A stretch of DNA of 64,000 nt from Ramlibacter ginsenosidimutans (lineage in GTDB: Bacteria > Pseudomonadota > Gammaproteobacteria > Burkholderiales > Burkholderiaceae_C): NCBI RefSeq assembly GCF_016654015.1, contig NZ_JAEPWM010000012.1, positions 96,784 through 160,783 of the forward strand. Direction: 5' to 3'. The position numbers and the translations under genes are program-made. Position 1 is the stretch's first letter, and every line of letters begins with the position of its first letter. Below are positions 20,243 to 28,884 of this stretch, one piece after another. The notes under the pieces are model-generated. The model was not told where the DNA came from. It saw only the letters and a list, made by a program, of their open reading frames with translations, and did not search any database.

Positions 20243-21593
20243 ATGGCGACGGAAAGACCGCAGCGGTTGCGCCCGCGGCCTTGCGTCGCACCGCATCGAT
20301 GTTGTTGCGCAGCGCGTAGAGCTCGTCGGCGTACGAGAGCGGCACGCTGATGCGGCCCACGCGCTCGTCGAGCACCTCGAGCTCGCGCGCGATTTCCCTG
20401 CCTTCCTCCGGCCGGGCGCCCAGCCGGTTCTCGAGGTCGCGCAACTGCCCGTACCAGCGGAACACGCGCGAGCGGATGCGGAACTGGTACAGCGGCGGCA
20501 CGATGCGCGACAGCGGCAGCAGCACGGCCAGGATGATGCCCAGCACGAGCCACATGCGTTCCACGAGGTTGGCGAGCCAGAACGGCAGCCAGCGTTGCAG
20601 GAAGGGCTGGCCCGCGCGGATGGTCCGCTCCGCTTCCCGCGAGACCGGGTACTCGCTGTGTTCGATGTTCGGAAAGCTGCCGGCGCGGTTGAACCAGCCG
20701 GCGGGGCTGTGCAGGTCGTGCGCAGCCTGCGTGAACAGCTGCAGCAGCGCGGGATGCGTGCCCTCGCGCGCGAGCAGGCCGGTGGTGGTGGCGACGAGGT
20801 GCACATCCTGCGGCGGCAGGTCGCGCGCGAGGTCCACGATGCCGCGCGGCAGCAGCACGGGCGTGAGGAAGGGCAGGCGCCGCGAGTACGCCTCGCTCTG
20901 GCTGAAGTCCATCAGCCGCACGCCGGGCGTCTGCAGCAGCATCTGCACCATCAGCGATTCGGGCGCCGACGCGAACACCAGCACGTCGAGGTCGCCATTG
21001 AGGAAGGCCACCGTCGCGGCGGTCTGGTCCTGCCGCGAGATCTTCAGCTTCGCGAGGTCCAGGCTGTTCGCCTCCAGCAGGCGGCGCATGATGCCCGGCG
21101 AACCGCTGCCCCGCGCGCCGATGTCCACGCGCAGGTCCTGCAGTTGCGTGAGGGAGGTGAGCGTGCCGTTCGGCAAGTCCCTGGCCGCAGCCTCGCGGTA
21201 GAAGATCCACACCGGCTCCACGAACAGGCTGCCCAGCGACACGATGCCGCTGCTTTCGTTCGCGGCAGGGTCGCCGCTGCCGCCCTGCACGAAGGCGACG
21301 TCCGCCTTGCCTTCCTTCAGCAGGCGCAGGTTGGCGCGCGAGCCCTCGCTGGGCACCAGCACCACCTGGATGCCGTAGCGCTTCAATGCCTGCTGGTAGC
21401 GCTTGCCGAATTCGTCGTAGGCGCTCTGCGCCGGACCCGTGGCCAGCGTGACCTTCTTCGGCGGGTTCGGGTCCAGCCACCAGTACGCCGCCGCGAGCAG
21501 CACGAGGGCGAGCAGGGCGATGGGGCCGGCGGAGATGAGCAGGTCGCGCAGCGACAGCAAGGTGTGGTGCAGGACCTTCACGGGCTTCTTCAT
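20241..21593 (-). CDS. TAXI-family TRAP-type solute-binding protein, membrane-anchored
   Basis: 450-aa protein of the TAXI (TRAP-associated extracytoplasmic immunogenic) family. An N-terminal span (SAGPIALLALVLLAAAYWWL) anchors it; the binding domain begins at KKVTLATGPAQSAYDEFGKR and carries family landmarks such as ADVAFVQGGSGD and GSPGIMRRLLEAN. A second strongly hydrophobic segment (MWLVLGIILAVLLPLSRIV) near residue 355 is followed by about 75 cytoplasmic-type residues with a coiled-coil flavour. This long membrane-anchored form occurs as an orphan without TRAP permease genes, and none are seen here. Its start overlaps the peptidase stop (ATGA), so it is co-translated with it. Confidence 0.87.
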   Translation of the reverse strand: MKKPVKVLHHTLLSLRDLLISAGPIALLALVLLAAAYWWLDPNPPKKVTLATGPAQSAYDEFGKRYQQALKRYGIQVVLVPSEGSRANLRLLKEGKADVAFVQGGSGDPAANESSGIVSLGSLFVEPVWIFYREAAARDLPNGTLTSLTQLQDLRVDIGARGSGSPGIMRRLLEANSLDLAKLKISRQDQTAATVAFLNGDLDVLVFASAPESLMVQMLLQTPGVRLMDFSQSEAYSRRLPFLTPVLLPRGIVDLARDLPPQDVHLVATTTGLLAREGTHPALLQLFTQAAHDLHSPAGWFNRAGSFPNIEHSEYPVSREAERTIRAGQPFLQRWLPFWLANLVERMWLVLGIILAVLLPLSRIVPPLYQFRIRSRVFRWYGQLRDLENRLGARPEEGREIARELEVLDERVGRISVPLSYADELYALRNNIDAVRRKAAGATAAVFPSP

Positions 21594-22567
21594 GGAATGT
21601 CGGCCGCTGCGGGCAGGAACTGCTCGCCCACGCGCACGGTTCGCGCGGCACGCACGGCGCGCAGCACGGCTTGCGTGCACGCCTCGGCCGCCATCGCGCC
21701 GAGCGTCATCATGCCGAGGCTGCGGCGGCTCGCGCCGGTGGCCAGCGCGAACAAGGCGTCCCCGTCGGAGAGCGTGTGCAGCGGCCGGATGCAGCGCGCG
21801 AGCCCGTCGTGCCCCTGCGTCGCGAGCCGGCCCGCCTGCACTTTCGACAGCTGCGCGTCGGTAGCGATCACGCCGATGGTGGTGTTGCTGCCCGCGAGGA
21901 TGGGCCGCGGTTCGTCGCCGCGCAGCAAGGCCTCCTGCGCATCGAGCAGCGCCAGCCCGTCGGCGCTGCGCGCGCCCGCCAGCACGCGCCCGGTGGCCGG
22001 GTCGAACACATCGCCGAGCGCATTGCATGCGACGATCGCACCGACGGTCACCCCGTCGACCGTCACGGACGCCGACCCGATGCCGCCCTTCATTCCTCGC
22101 GCATATCCGAAGATCTTGCCGACCGCAGCCCCCGCGCCCGCGCCCACGTTGCCCTCGGCGGGCGCGTGGGCCGTTGCTGCCTCGCACGCGGCATAGCCCG
22201 CCTGCGCGTCGGGCCGGATGCGCGCGTCGCCCAGGGGCAGGTCGAACAGCACGGCGGCCGGCACGATGGGGACGGTCGCCGGGCCGACGGCCAGGCCGAT
22301 GCCGCGCTCATCGAGCCAGCGCATCACGCCGCCGGCCGCGTCCAGCCCGAAGGCGCTGCCCCCGGACAGCAGCACGGCGTGCACGCAGTCCACCACGTTG
22401 TGCGGCGCCAGCAGGTCCGTCTCGCGCGTGCCCGGCGCGGCGCCGCGCACGTCCACGGCGCCCACCGCGCCGGCGCGCGCCAGCACCACGGTGCAGCCGG
22501 TCGGCCGGCGGCCATCGGTGCAGTGGCCCACCTCGATGCCGGCCACGTCGCAGATGGATGAGGTCAT
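21590..22567 (-). CDS. P1-family peptidase (DmpA-like N-terminal-nucleophile aminopeptidase)
   Basis: 325-aa homologue of the DmpA/BapA family: self-cleaving aminopeptidases that act on D-amino acid or beta-alanine-containing peptides and esters. Landmarks: IEVGHCTD at the N-terminus, [54 protein letters not shown] and the autocleavage/nucleophile region [14 protein letters not shown]. The predicted cleavage would separate a large alpha and small beta subunit. No signal peptide, so cytoplasmic. It is first in a two-gene operon with the TAXI protein. It is the short (320-aa) type, so substrate preference cannot be assigned. Confidence 0.9.
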   Translation of the reverse strand: MTSSICDVAGIEVGHCTDGRRPTGCTVVLARAGAVGAVDVRGAAPGTRETDLLAPHNVVDCVHAVLLSGGSAFGLDAAGGVMRWLDERGIGLAVGPATVPIVPAAVLFDLPLGDARIRPDAQAGYAACEAATAHAPAEGNVGAGAGAAVGKIFGYARGMKGGIGSASVTVDGVTVGAIVACNALGDVFDPATGRVLAGARSADGLALLDAQEALLRGDEPRPILAGSNTTIGVIATDAQLSKVQAGRLATQGHDGLARCIRPLHTLSDGDALFALATGASRRSLGMMTLGAMAAEACTQAVLRAVRAARTVRVGEQFLPAAADIP

Positions 22568-22614
22568 GCGGGGATTATGTGCGCCGCTGCCTCATGCACA
22601 CTATGCTTTGGGCC

Positions 22615-24303
22615 ATGGAGACGCCCAACCTGTCACGTCCGCGCATCGCCTACTTCTCGATGGAGATCGCGCTGGAAGACGGCATCCCGACGTACAGCGG
22701 TGGCCTCGGCGTGCTGGCCGGCGACCTGCTGCGCAGCGCCTCCGACCTGGGCGTTCCCATGGTGGGCGTGACGCTGGCGAGCCGGCAAGGCTACTTCCGG
22801 CAGGAGATCGACGGCGGCGAGCAGGTCGAACGGCCGCAGCCCTGGGACCCGGCCGCGAAGGCCCGTCGGCTTCCCTGCAAGGTCTCCATCCGCATCGCGG
22901 GCCGCGAGGTGTGGGTCGGCGCGTGGCAGTACGACGTGCAGACGCTGTGCCGGCAGTTCCAGCCCGTGCCGGTGATCCTGCTGGATACCGACCTGCCGGA
23001 GAACGGTCCGGCGGACCGCCGGCTCACCGACTGGCTGTACGGCGGCGACGACAGCTATCGGCTGGAGCAGGAGATCGTGCTGGGCATCGGCGGCTTGCGC
23101 ATGCTCGATGCGCTCGGGATGCACATCGTGAAGTTCCACCTCAACGAAGGCCACTCCGCCTTCCTCACGCTGGACCTGCTGCGCGAGCAGGCCGCCGCGG
23201 CCGGCGTGTCCGGCCTGCACGAAGCGATCGCGGCGGTGCGCCGGCGCTGCGTGTTCACCACGCACACGCCGGTGGAGGCCGGCCACGACCAGTTCCCGCA
23301 TGCGGTGGTCGAGGAGATGACCTCCGGGATGGTCGACCAGGAGGTGTTGCGCACGGTGTGCCCGGATGCGCGCTTCAACATGACGCGGCTGGCGCTGTCG
23401 CTCTCGGGCTGGGTCAACGGCGTCGCCGACCGGCACGCGCAGACTTCGCGCTCGCTCTTTCCCGGCTACGAGGTGCATGCCATCACCAACGGCGTGCATG
23501 CGCTGACGTGGACCGCGCCGGCGATGCAGGCGGTGTTCGACCGCCACATTCCCCAGTGGTGCCACGAGCCCGAGTTGCTGGTGCGCGCCCTGCGCATCCC
23601 GGACGCGGAAGTGACCGCAGCGCATGCGCGCGCCAAGCAGGACCTGATGCTGTCGCTCGCGGGCGTCGAGGGCGCGCAGCGCCTCGACCCCCAGCGCTTC
23701 ACGATCGGCTTCGCGCGCCGGATGACCGACTACAAGCGGCCCGGCCTGCTGTTCACCGATCTCGCGAGGCTGCGCGCGATCGCGGACCGCTTTCCCTTCC
23801 AGGTCATCGTCGGCGGCAAGGCGCATCCGCGCGACGAGGACGGCAAGCGCCACATCGCGAGCCTCCACGCGTGGGCCCGCGAACTGGCGGGGCAGGTCAC
23901 CGTGGTGTTCGTGCCGGACTACGCCATGGCCGCGGCGCGCCGCATGGTCGCCGGGGTCGACCTCTGGCTCAACACGCCGCTGCCGCCGATGGAGGCCTCC
24001 GGCACCAGCGGCATGAAGGCCGCCCTCAACGGCGTTCCCAGCCTGAGCGTGCTGGATGGCTGGTGGATCGAAGGCTGCGACGAGGGCGTGACGGGCTGGG
24101 CCATCGGCGAGGACGGCGAGCGCGAGGCGCCGCACCACGCGGAGGCGCTCTACGACAAGCTGGAACGGGTGGTGCTGCCCAAGTTCAGGCAGGACCACGG
24201 CGCCTGGGCCGCCATCATGAAGTCCGCCATCGCGCGCAACGGCTCGTACTTCAACAGCCACCGCATGCTGCGGCGCTACGTCTCCGAGGCTTACTGGAAC
24301 TGA
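22615..24303 (+). CDS. glgP: Alpha-glucan phosphorylase (short form)
   Basis: 562-aa member of glycosyltransferase family 35 in the short bacterial form, which releases glucose 1-phosphate from glycogen or maltodextrin. N-terminus [28 protein letters not shown] is diagnostic. The pyridoxal-phosphate lysine is in [14 protein letters not shown] (Lys468), with WWIEG after it. [10 protein letters not shown] and RRMTDYKRP are further family blocks. I choose ATG 22615; in-frame ATGs at 22594 and 22603 are possible. It is divergent from the P1 peptidase with only 47 bp between, and no other glycogen gene is in the window. Regulatory phosphorylation sites of large phosphorylases are absent in this form. 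Confidence 0.9.
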   Translation: METPNLSRPRIAYFSMEIALEDGIPTYSGGLGVLAGDLLRSASDLGVPMVGVTLASRQGYFRQEIDGGEQVERPQPWDPAAKARRLPCKVSIRIAGREVWVGAWQYDVQTLCRQFQPVPVILLDTDLPENGPADRRLTDWLYGGDDSYRLEQEIVLGIGGLRMLDALGMHIVKFHLNEGHSAFLTLDLLREQAAAAGVSGLHEAIAAVRRRCVFTTHTPVEAGHDQFPHAVVEEMTSGMVDQEVLRTVCPDARFNMTRLALSLSGWVNGVADRHAQTSRSLFPGYEVHAITNGVHALTWTAPAMQAVFDRHIPQWCHEPELLVRALRIPDAEVTAAHARAKQDLMLSLAGVEGAQRLDPQRFTIGFARRMTDYKRPGLLFTDLARLRAIADRFPFQVIVGGKAHPRDEDGKRHIASLHAWARELAGQVTVVFVPDYAMAAARRMVAGVDLWLNTPLPPMEASGTSGMKAALNGVPSLSVLDGWWIEGCDEGVTGWAIGEDGEREAPHHAEALYDKLERVVLPKFRQDHGAWAAIMKSAIARNGSYFNSHRMLRRYVSEAYWN

Positions 24304-24310
24304 GCGCCGG

Positions 24311-24649
24311 TCACTGCGCCAGGGGGCGGCAGGCCTCGGCGCAGCGCCTGCACGCCTCCGCGCACTGCTGGCAGTGGTCCATGTCGTGCTTGCCGCACTC
24401 CTCGGCGCAAGCCTGGCAGATCTCCGCGCAGGTGCGGCACACGGAAGGCACGAAGTCGCTGCCGCCGGCCATGAAGGAGATGGCCAGCTGGCAGACCTGC
24501 GCGCAGTCGGTGTCGAGCGCGATGCAGCGGACCATGTCCTGCACGTGCGGCTCCTGCAGGCACGAGGCCGCGCAGTGGTTGCACGCCACCACGCACGCGT
24601 GGCAGGCCGCGATGCACTCCTTGAAGTCCTCGTATTTCTCGCGTGACAT
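24311..24649 (-). CDS. Four-helix-bundle copper-storage protein, Csp3-like (DUF326)
   Basis: 112-aa protein with 19 cysteines, mostly as CxxxC or CxxC pairs along helices ([46 protein letters not shown]). This is the hallmark of the four-helix copper-storage family that binds many Cu(I) ions inside the bundle. No signal peptide, so it corresponds to the cytosolic Csp3 type. Start ATG 24649 is preferred over 24661 because the GGAGGA at its correct distance overlaps the upstream ATG. It is convergent with the phosphorylase gene (7 bp apart). No copper pump or CueR gene is nearby. Confidence 0.88.
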   Translation of the reverse strand: MSREKYEDFKECIAACHACVVACNHCAASCLQEPHVQDMVRCIALDTDCAQVCQLAISFMAGGSDFVPSVCRTCAEICQACAEECGKHDMDHCQQCAEACRRCAEACRPLAQ

Positions 24650-24934
24650 GCATTCCTCCATGGGTGTGGCCCAGTCTAGGCAGGGGCGCTCCCGGCCGAG
24701 CGCGGCCGTGCAAACCCTTACAGGCCCGGGGTAGCGGGGGCATGGCGTGCACCGTGCTCCGGTCGGCGTACGATGCCCCCCGACCAGGCACCAGCAGTCC
24801 GGCGCCGGGCGCCCGAAGGACCCGTCCTACGCGGCGGCTCCCGTTCTTCCGACAGCAGCCCATCGCTGGGCTTCCTACAGTGCAAGCTTCCGCCGGCCCG
24901 GTCCGGCTTCCCACGATCGCGAGAGAGGAACAGC

Positions 24935-25225
24935 ATGAACGCCGAGACGTCGACCCAGAACCCCTTCCCCACCAGCGCCGAGAGCTCCGGGACCAATGGC
25001 AGCGCCGCCCTCAATGGCGATGCCACGCGCGTGCGCAAGATCGCCCAGACGCTGCACGAGGCGGTCGATACGCTCGAGCAGAAGATCGGCTCCAGCAGCG
25101 AGCGCGTGATGGGCATGCAGGAGGAATACGGCAACATGGCGCGCGACCAGGTGCGCGCCAATCCGCTCGCCGCGCTGGGCGTCGCCTTCGCCGCGGGCTT
25201 CATCATCGCGCGCATCCTGCGCTGA
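24935..25225 (+). CDS. DUF883 family protein (ElaB/YqjD-like, C-terminal membrane anchor)
   Basis: 96-aa tail-anchored inner-membrane protein. The N-terminal 30 residues are polar and disordered-looking, the middle (VRKIAQTLHEAVDTLEQKIG) is amphipathic helix, and the C-terminus NPLAALGVAFAAGFIIARIL is the single membrane span, exactly as in YqjD/ElaB/YgaM, which bind ribosomes at the membrane in stationary phase in E. coli. GAGAGGAA precedes ATG 24935. The 285-bp upstream region has no ORF. A strong hairpin follows the stop at 25259. Confidence 0.9.
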   Translation: MNAETSTQNPFPTSAESSGTNGSAALNGDATRVRKIAQTLHEAVDTLEQKIGSSSERVMGMQEEYGNMARDQVRANPLAALGVAFAAGFIIARILR

Positions 25226-25258
25226 TCCGAGGCGTGGGCCGCAGCCGCGGCCCGATCG

Positions 25259-25285
25259 AGCGGCCGCCTTTGGGCGGCCGCTTTC
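25259..25285 (+). terminator. Hairpin terminator after DUF883 gene
   Basis: Perfect 10-bp stem AGCGGCCGCC (25259-25268) / GGCGGCCGCT (25273-25282) with a 4-nt loop, followed by TTTCC. The stem is very stable; the T-run is short. Confidence 0.65.
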
Positions 25286-25313
25286 CGTGGCGCGCGAAGT
25301 CCGGACTTCCAAG

Positions 25314-25435
25314 GCGGACAACCGGACGCAGAGGACGCAAAAGAACAGCCAAGGACGCAAAAGGAATTCCTTTTCGAGGGAAGTCTTTTTGCGTCCTCTG
25401 CGTAACCTTTGCGTCCTCTGCGTTCCCTTGTCCGC
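25314..25435. repeat. ACGCAGAGG inverted-repeat element, copy 1
   Basis: Left arm starts GCGGACAA and continues with degenerate ACGCAGAGG units; right arm is CTGCGTAACC-type units ending TTGTCCGC (25428-25435), complementary to the left end. The left arm is the most diverged of all copies. Translations of these repeats give the spurious AEDAE / LCVLC-type peptides. Confidence 0.85.
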
Positions 25436-25568
25436 TTTCCGCTTCCGCCTTCCAGGGGGCCAACGCGGGTGACGGCCGCGTCGCCTGGGTGACGCCCGTG
25501 GGGGCTTCCCCGCATGGGATACAGCGACGGCATCGCGTATGTTGCGGCGTTGCCCGATCGCTCATCCC

Positions 25569-27263
25569 ATGGACCGTCCGCACTACAAGTTCTGGCCCAA
25601 GCGCCTGCCCCATGCCCTGACCCCGCCTGCCACGTCGCTGTGGGACAACCTGGAGATCAGCGCGCGCCGCTATCCGCACAAGCCGGCGATCGTCTTCTTC
25701 GGGCGTACCACCTCGTATGCCGAACTGCAGGAGCAGGCCGAGCGGCTGGCGGCGCGCCTGTTCGCGCTGGGCGTGCGCAAGGGCGATCGCGTGCTGCTGG
25801 ACATGCAGAACTGTCCGCAGCTCGTGATCGCGCACTTCGCGATCCTGCGCGCCAACGCGGTGGTCGTGCCGGTGAACCCGATGAACCGGGCCGAGGAGCT
25901 GAAGCACTACATCACCGACCCCGACGCGAAGGTCGCGATCACGACCGGTGACCTCGCCGGCGAGATCGCGAAAGCCGATGCGCAGCTCGCGCCGGCCGAT
26001 CGCCTCGCGCACCTGATCGTCACCCAGTTCACCGACGCCTTCGACCCCGACGCACCCGACACCGGGCCCATCCCTGCCGCGTGGCGCGACTGGCTGCTGC
26101 CGCGGCATGCGCTGCCGCCGCTAGCCTCCGGCGAAACGATGGCGTGGGCCGTGGCGATCGACAACGCCTTGCCGCTGCCGCCGCTGGAAGTCGGGCCCGA
26201 GGACCTGGCGGCGCTGCCTTACACGAGCGGCACCACGGGGCTGCCCAAGGGCTGCATGCACCCGCACCGTTCGCTGATGCACAACGCCGTGGCCGGCAAC
26301 GTGTGGGGCAACGGCACGCCGGAGACCGTGACGCTCGCGGTCGTGCCCATGTTCCACATCACCGGCATGGTGAGCATGATGCATTCCAGCATCTACACCG
26401 CCGCTACGCTGGTCATGATGCCCCGCTGGGACCGCGACGTGGCCGGCTGGCTGATCTCGAACTGGAAGGTGACTTCGTGGACCAACATTCCCACGATGGT
26501 GATCGACCTGCTGGCGAGTCCCAGCTTCGCGAGCTTCGACCTCTCCAGTCTCGTGCACATCGGCGGCGGCGGGGCCGCCATGCCGCAGGCGGTCGCGCAG
26601 CGCCTGTACGAGCACTACGGCCTGAACTACATCGAGGGCTACGGCCTCACCGAGACGGCCGCGCCTTCGCACAGCAACCCGCCGGACGCACCCAAGCAGC
26701 AGTGCCTGGGCATTCCCTTCATGAGTTGCGATGCGCGCGTGATCGACCCCGACACGCTGCTGGAAGTGCCCTCCGGCCAGCAGGGCGAGATCATCGTGCA
26801 CGGGCCGATGGTGTTCAACGGCTACTGGAAGCGACCCGAGGCGACGGCGGCGGCCTTCATCGAGTTCGAGGGCCGGCGCTTCTTCCGCACCGGCGACCTG
26901 GGCCGCACGGACGAGGACGGGTACTTCTTCATTACCGATCGCCTGAAGCGGATGATCAACGCGTCGGGCTTCAAGGTGTGGCCGGCGGAGGTGGAGGCGC
27001 TGATGTTCCGGCATCCCGCCATCCAGGAGGCCTGCGTGATCGCGGCGCACGACGCGTACCGGGGCGAGACGGTGAAGGCAGTGGTGGTGCTGCGCCCGCA
27101 GTTCAGGGGCCAGGTGCGCGAGGAGGACATCATCGCCTGGTGCCGCGAGAACATGGCGGTGTACAAGGTCCCGCGCATCGTGCAGTTCGCCGAGGCGCTC
27201 CCCAAGAGCGGCAGCGGCAAGGTGATGTGGCGGACCCTGCAGGAGGCCGAACCCCGCGCGTGA
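25569..27263 (+). CDS. Acyl-CoA synthetase / AMP-dependent ligase (long-chain fatty-acid type)
   Basis: 564-aa adenylate-forming enzyme that activates a carboxylic acid to its CoA thioester with ATP. Motifs: P-loop YTSGTTGLPKG near residue 218, A5 YGLTETA, A7 FFRTGDLGRTDEDGYFFITD, A8 RLKRMINASGFKVWPAEVE and the catalytic lysine in PKSGSGKVMWRTL near the C-terminus. Start ATG 25569 gives a typical N-terminus (HYKFWPKRLPHALTPPATSL) of the long-chain acyl-CoA ligase subgroup found in Burkholderiales. It stands alone, with no beta-oxidation genes adjacent, so chain length is uncertain. Confidence 0.9.
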   Translation: MDRPHYKFWPKRLPHALTPPATSLWDNLEISARRYPHKPAIVFFGRTTSYAELQEQAERLAARLFALGVRKGDRVLLDMQNCPQLVIAHFAILRANAVVVPVNPMNRAEELKHYITDPDAKVAITTGDLAGEIAKADAQLAPADRLAHLIVTQFTDAFDPDAPDTGPIPAAWRDWLLPRHALPPLASGETMAWAVAIDNALPLPPLEVGPEDLAALPYTSGTTGLPKGCMHPHRSLMHNAVAGNVWGNGTPETVTLAVVPMFHITGMVSMMHSSIYTAATLVMMPRWDRDVAGWLISNWKVTSWTNIPTMVIDLLASPSFASFDLSSLVHIGGGGAAMPQAVAQRLYEHYGLNYIEGYGLTETAAPSHSNPPDAPKQQCLGIPFMSCDARVIDPDTLLEVPSGQQGEIIVHGPMVFNGYWKRPEATAAAFIEFEGRRFFRTGDLGRTDEDGYFFITDRLKRMINASGFKVWPAEVEALMFRHPAIQEACVIAAHDAYRGETVKAVVVLRPQFRGQVREEDIIAWCRENMAVYKVPRIVQFAEALPKSGSGKVMWRTLQEAEPRA

Positions 27264-27369
27264 AACCAGCGTGCGTCGGACCAGGATGTCGGACGACGCC
27301 TACACGGATGCTGTCGCGTAGCGCGTAGTATTGCGCGGCTTCGCTGCCTCGCGGCGTGGTCGCACCTGC

Positions 27370-28884
27370 ATGCAACGTACTACCTCCACAGCAAAGATTC
27401 CTGAACAGGCGCGCGCTTCCACGGGCATCGCCGGCCTCGACGTCATCCTGGGCGGTGGCCTGCCCGCCCAGCACGTCTACCTGATCGAAGGCGATCCGGG
27501 TTCGGGCAAGACCACGCTCGGCCTGCAGTTCCTGCGCCAGGGCGTGAAGGAGAACGAGCGCGGCCTCTACGTCACCTTGTCGGAAACGGCGGCGGAATTG
27601 CGCACGGTGGCGTCGTCGCACGGCTGGACGCTGGATGGCATCGAGCTGTTCGAGCTGGTGAGCAGCGAGGGCCTGAGTCCCGAGCTCGAACAGTCGATCC
27701 TGCATCCGTCGCAGGTCGAACTCGGCGAAACCGTGCGCGGCGTGATTTCCGCAGTGGAACGGCTGCGCCCGCAGCGCGTCGTCTTCGACAGCCTCTCGGA
27801 AATGCGCCTGCTCGCGCAGGATCCGCTGCGCTATCGCCGCCAGGTGCTGGCGCTGAAGAAGTTCTTCGCCGACCAGGGCTGCACCGTCCTGCTGCTGGAC
27901 GACCGCTCCAGCCGCGACACCGACCAGCAGTTGCACAGCATCGCGCACGGGGTGATCAGCCTCGAGCAGGCGGTGGACCAGTACGGCCCGGAGCGCCGGC
28001 GCCTGCGGGTGTTCAAGATGCGCGGCATCAAGTTTCGCGGTGGCGAGCACGACTTCGTGCTGGACACGGGCGGACTCTCCGTCTTCCCCCGCCTGGTGGC
28101 GGCGGAACACCGCATCACGGCCGATCACAAGATCGTGAGCAGCGGCGTGACCATGCTGGATGCGCTCATGGGCGGCGGCCTGCCTTGCGGCAGCAACACC
28201 CTGTTCAGCGGACCTTCGGGCGTCGGCAAGACCACGACCGCGATGGCCTGCGCGCTCGCCGCATTGAAGCGCGGCTCCCGCGCGGTCTACTACCTGTTCG
28301 ACGAGGGGCTGGCCACCTTGTTGATCCGCGGCAAGGCGCTCGGCATGGACCTCGAGCCCTACCTGGTGAGCGGCCAGCTGCGCGTCGTGCCGCTCGACCC
28401 GGCCGAAGTCTCGGCGGGCGAGTTCGCGCACATGGTGCGCCATGCGGTGGAGGACGACGGTGCGGGCCTGGTGGTGATCGACAGCCTCAATGCCTACCTG
28501 CAGGCGATGCCTGGCAGCAAGTACCTGATGCTGCAGATGCACGAGCTGCTCACCTACCTCAATCATCGCAACATCGTGACGATCCTGATCCTCGGCCAGC
28601 ACGGGGTGCTGGGCGAGATCGAGTCCGACGTGGACATGAGCTACCTGGCCGACGCCATCCTGCTGTTCCGCTACTTCGAAGCGCGCGGCCGCCTGCTGAA
28701 GGCCGTGTCGATGGTGAAGAGCCGCACCAACCGGCACGAACAGACCATCCGCGAGTTCCGGATGGGCCCCGGCGGGCTGGAAGTCGGGCAGGAGCTGACC
28801 GACTTCGAAGGCGTGATCGCCGGCGTGACTGCGTACCGCGGGGACCTGCCCTTGCTGGGCGACCGCCAGGCGGGCCGGACATGA
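27370..28884 (+). CDS. KaiC-like double-domain RecA-superfamily ATPase
   Basis: 504-aa protein with two tandem KaiC domains. Domain 1: Walker A GDPGSGKT (41-48), a LSET acidic pair after strand 3 and Walker B RVVFDSLSE (136-144). Domain 2: Walker A GPSGVGKT (281-288), YLFDEGLATL and Walker B LVVIDSLNAY. The GIAGLDVILGGGLP and GVTMLDALMGGGLPCG starts are typical. Unlike clock KaiC, non-cyanobacterial KaiC-like proteins of this type usually work with sensor kinases rather than KaiA/KaiB, and here the stop overlaps the start of a hybrid histidine kinase (ATGA). No kaiB is seen in the window. ATPase or autophosphorylation sites are intact by inspection. Confidence 0.9.
   Translation: MQRTTSTAKIPEQARASTGIAGLDVILGGGLPAQHVYLIEGDPGSGKTTLGLQFLRQGVKENERGLYVTLSETAAELRTVASSHGWTLDGIELFELVSSEGLSPELEQSILHPSQVELGETVRGVISAVERLRPQRVVFDSLSEMRLLAQDPLRYRRQVLALKKFFADQGCTVLLLDDRSSRDTDQQLHSIAHGVISLEQAVDQYGPERRRLRVFKMRGIKFRGGEHDFVLDTGGLSVFPRLVAAEHRITADHKIVSSGVTMLDALMGGGLPCGSNTLFSGPSGVGKTTTAMACALAALKRGSRAVYYLFDEGLATLLIRGKALGMDLEPYLVSGQLRVVPLDPAEVSAGEFAHMVRHAVEDDGAGLVVIDSLNAYLQAMPGSKYLMLQMHELLTYLNHRNIVTILILGQHGVLGEIESDVDMSYLADAILLFRYFEARGRLLKAVSMVKSRTNRHEQTIREFRMGPGGLEVGQELTDFEGVIAGVTAYRGDLPLLGDRQAGRT

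Larger units (their letters stand above)
25226..25568. other. Intergenic region with terminator and repeat element
   Basis: 343 bp between the DUF883 gene and the acyl-CoA ligase gene. It contains the hairpin at 25259-25285 and repeat copy 1 at 25314-25435; the remaining 130 bp must carry the ligase promoter, in which I see no clear -10/-35 pair. Confidence 0.5.
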
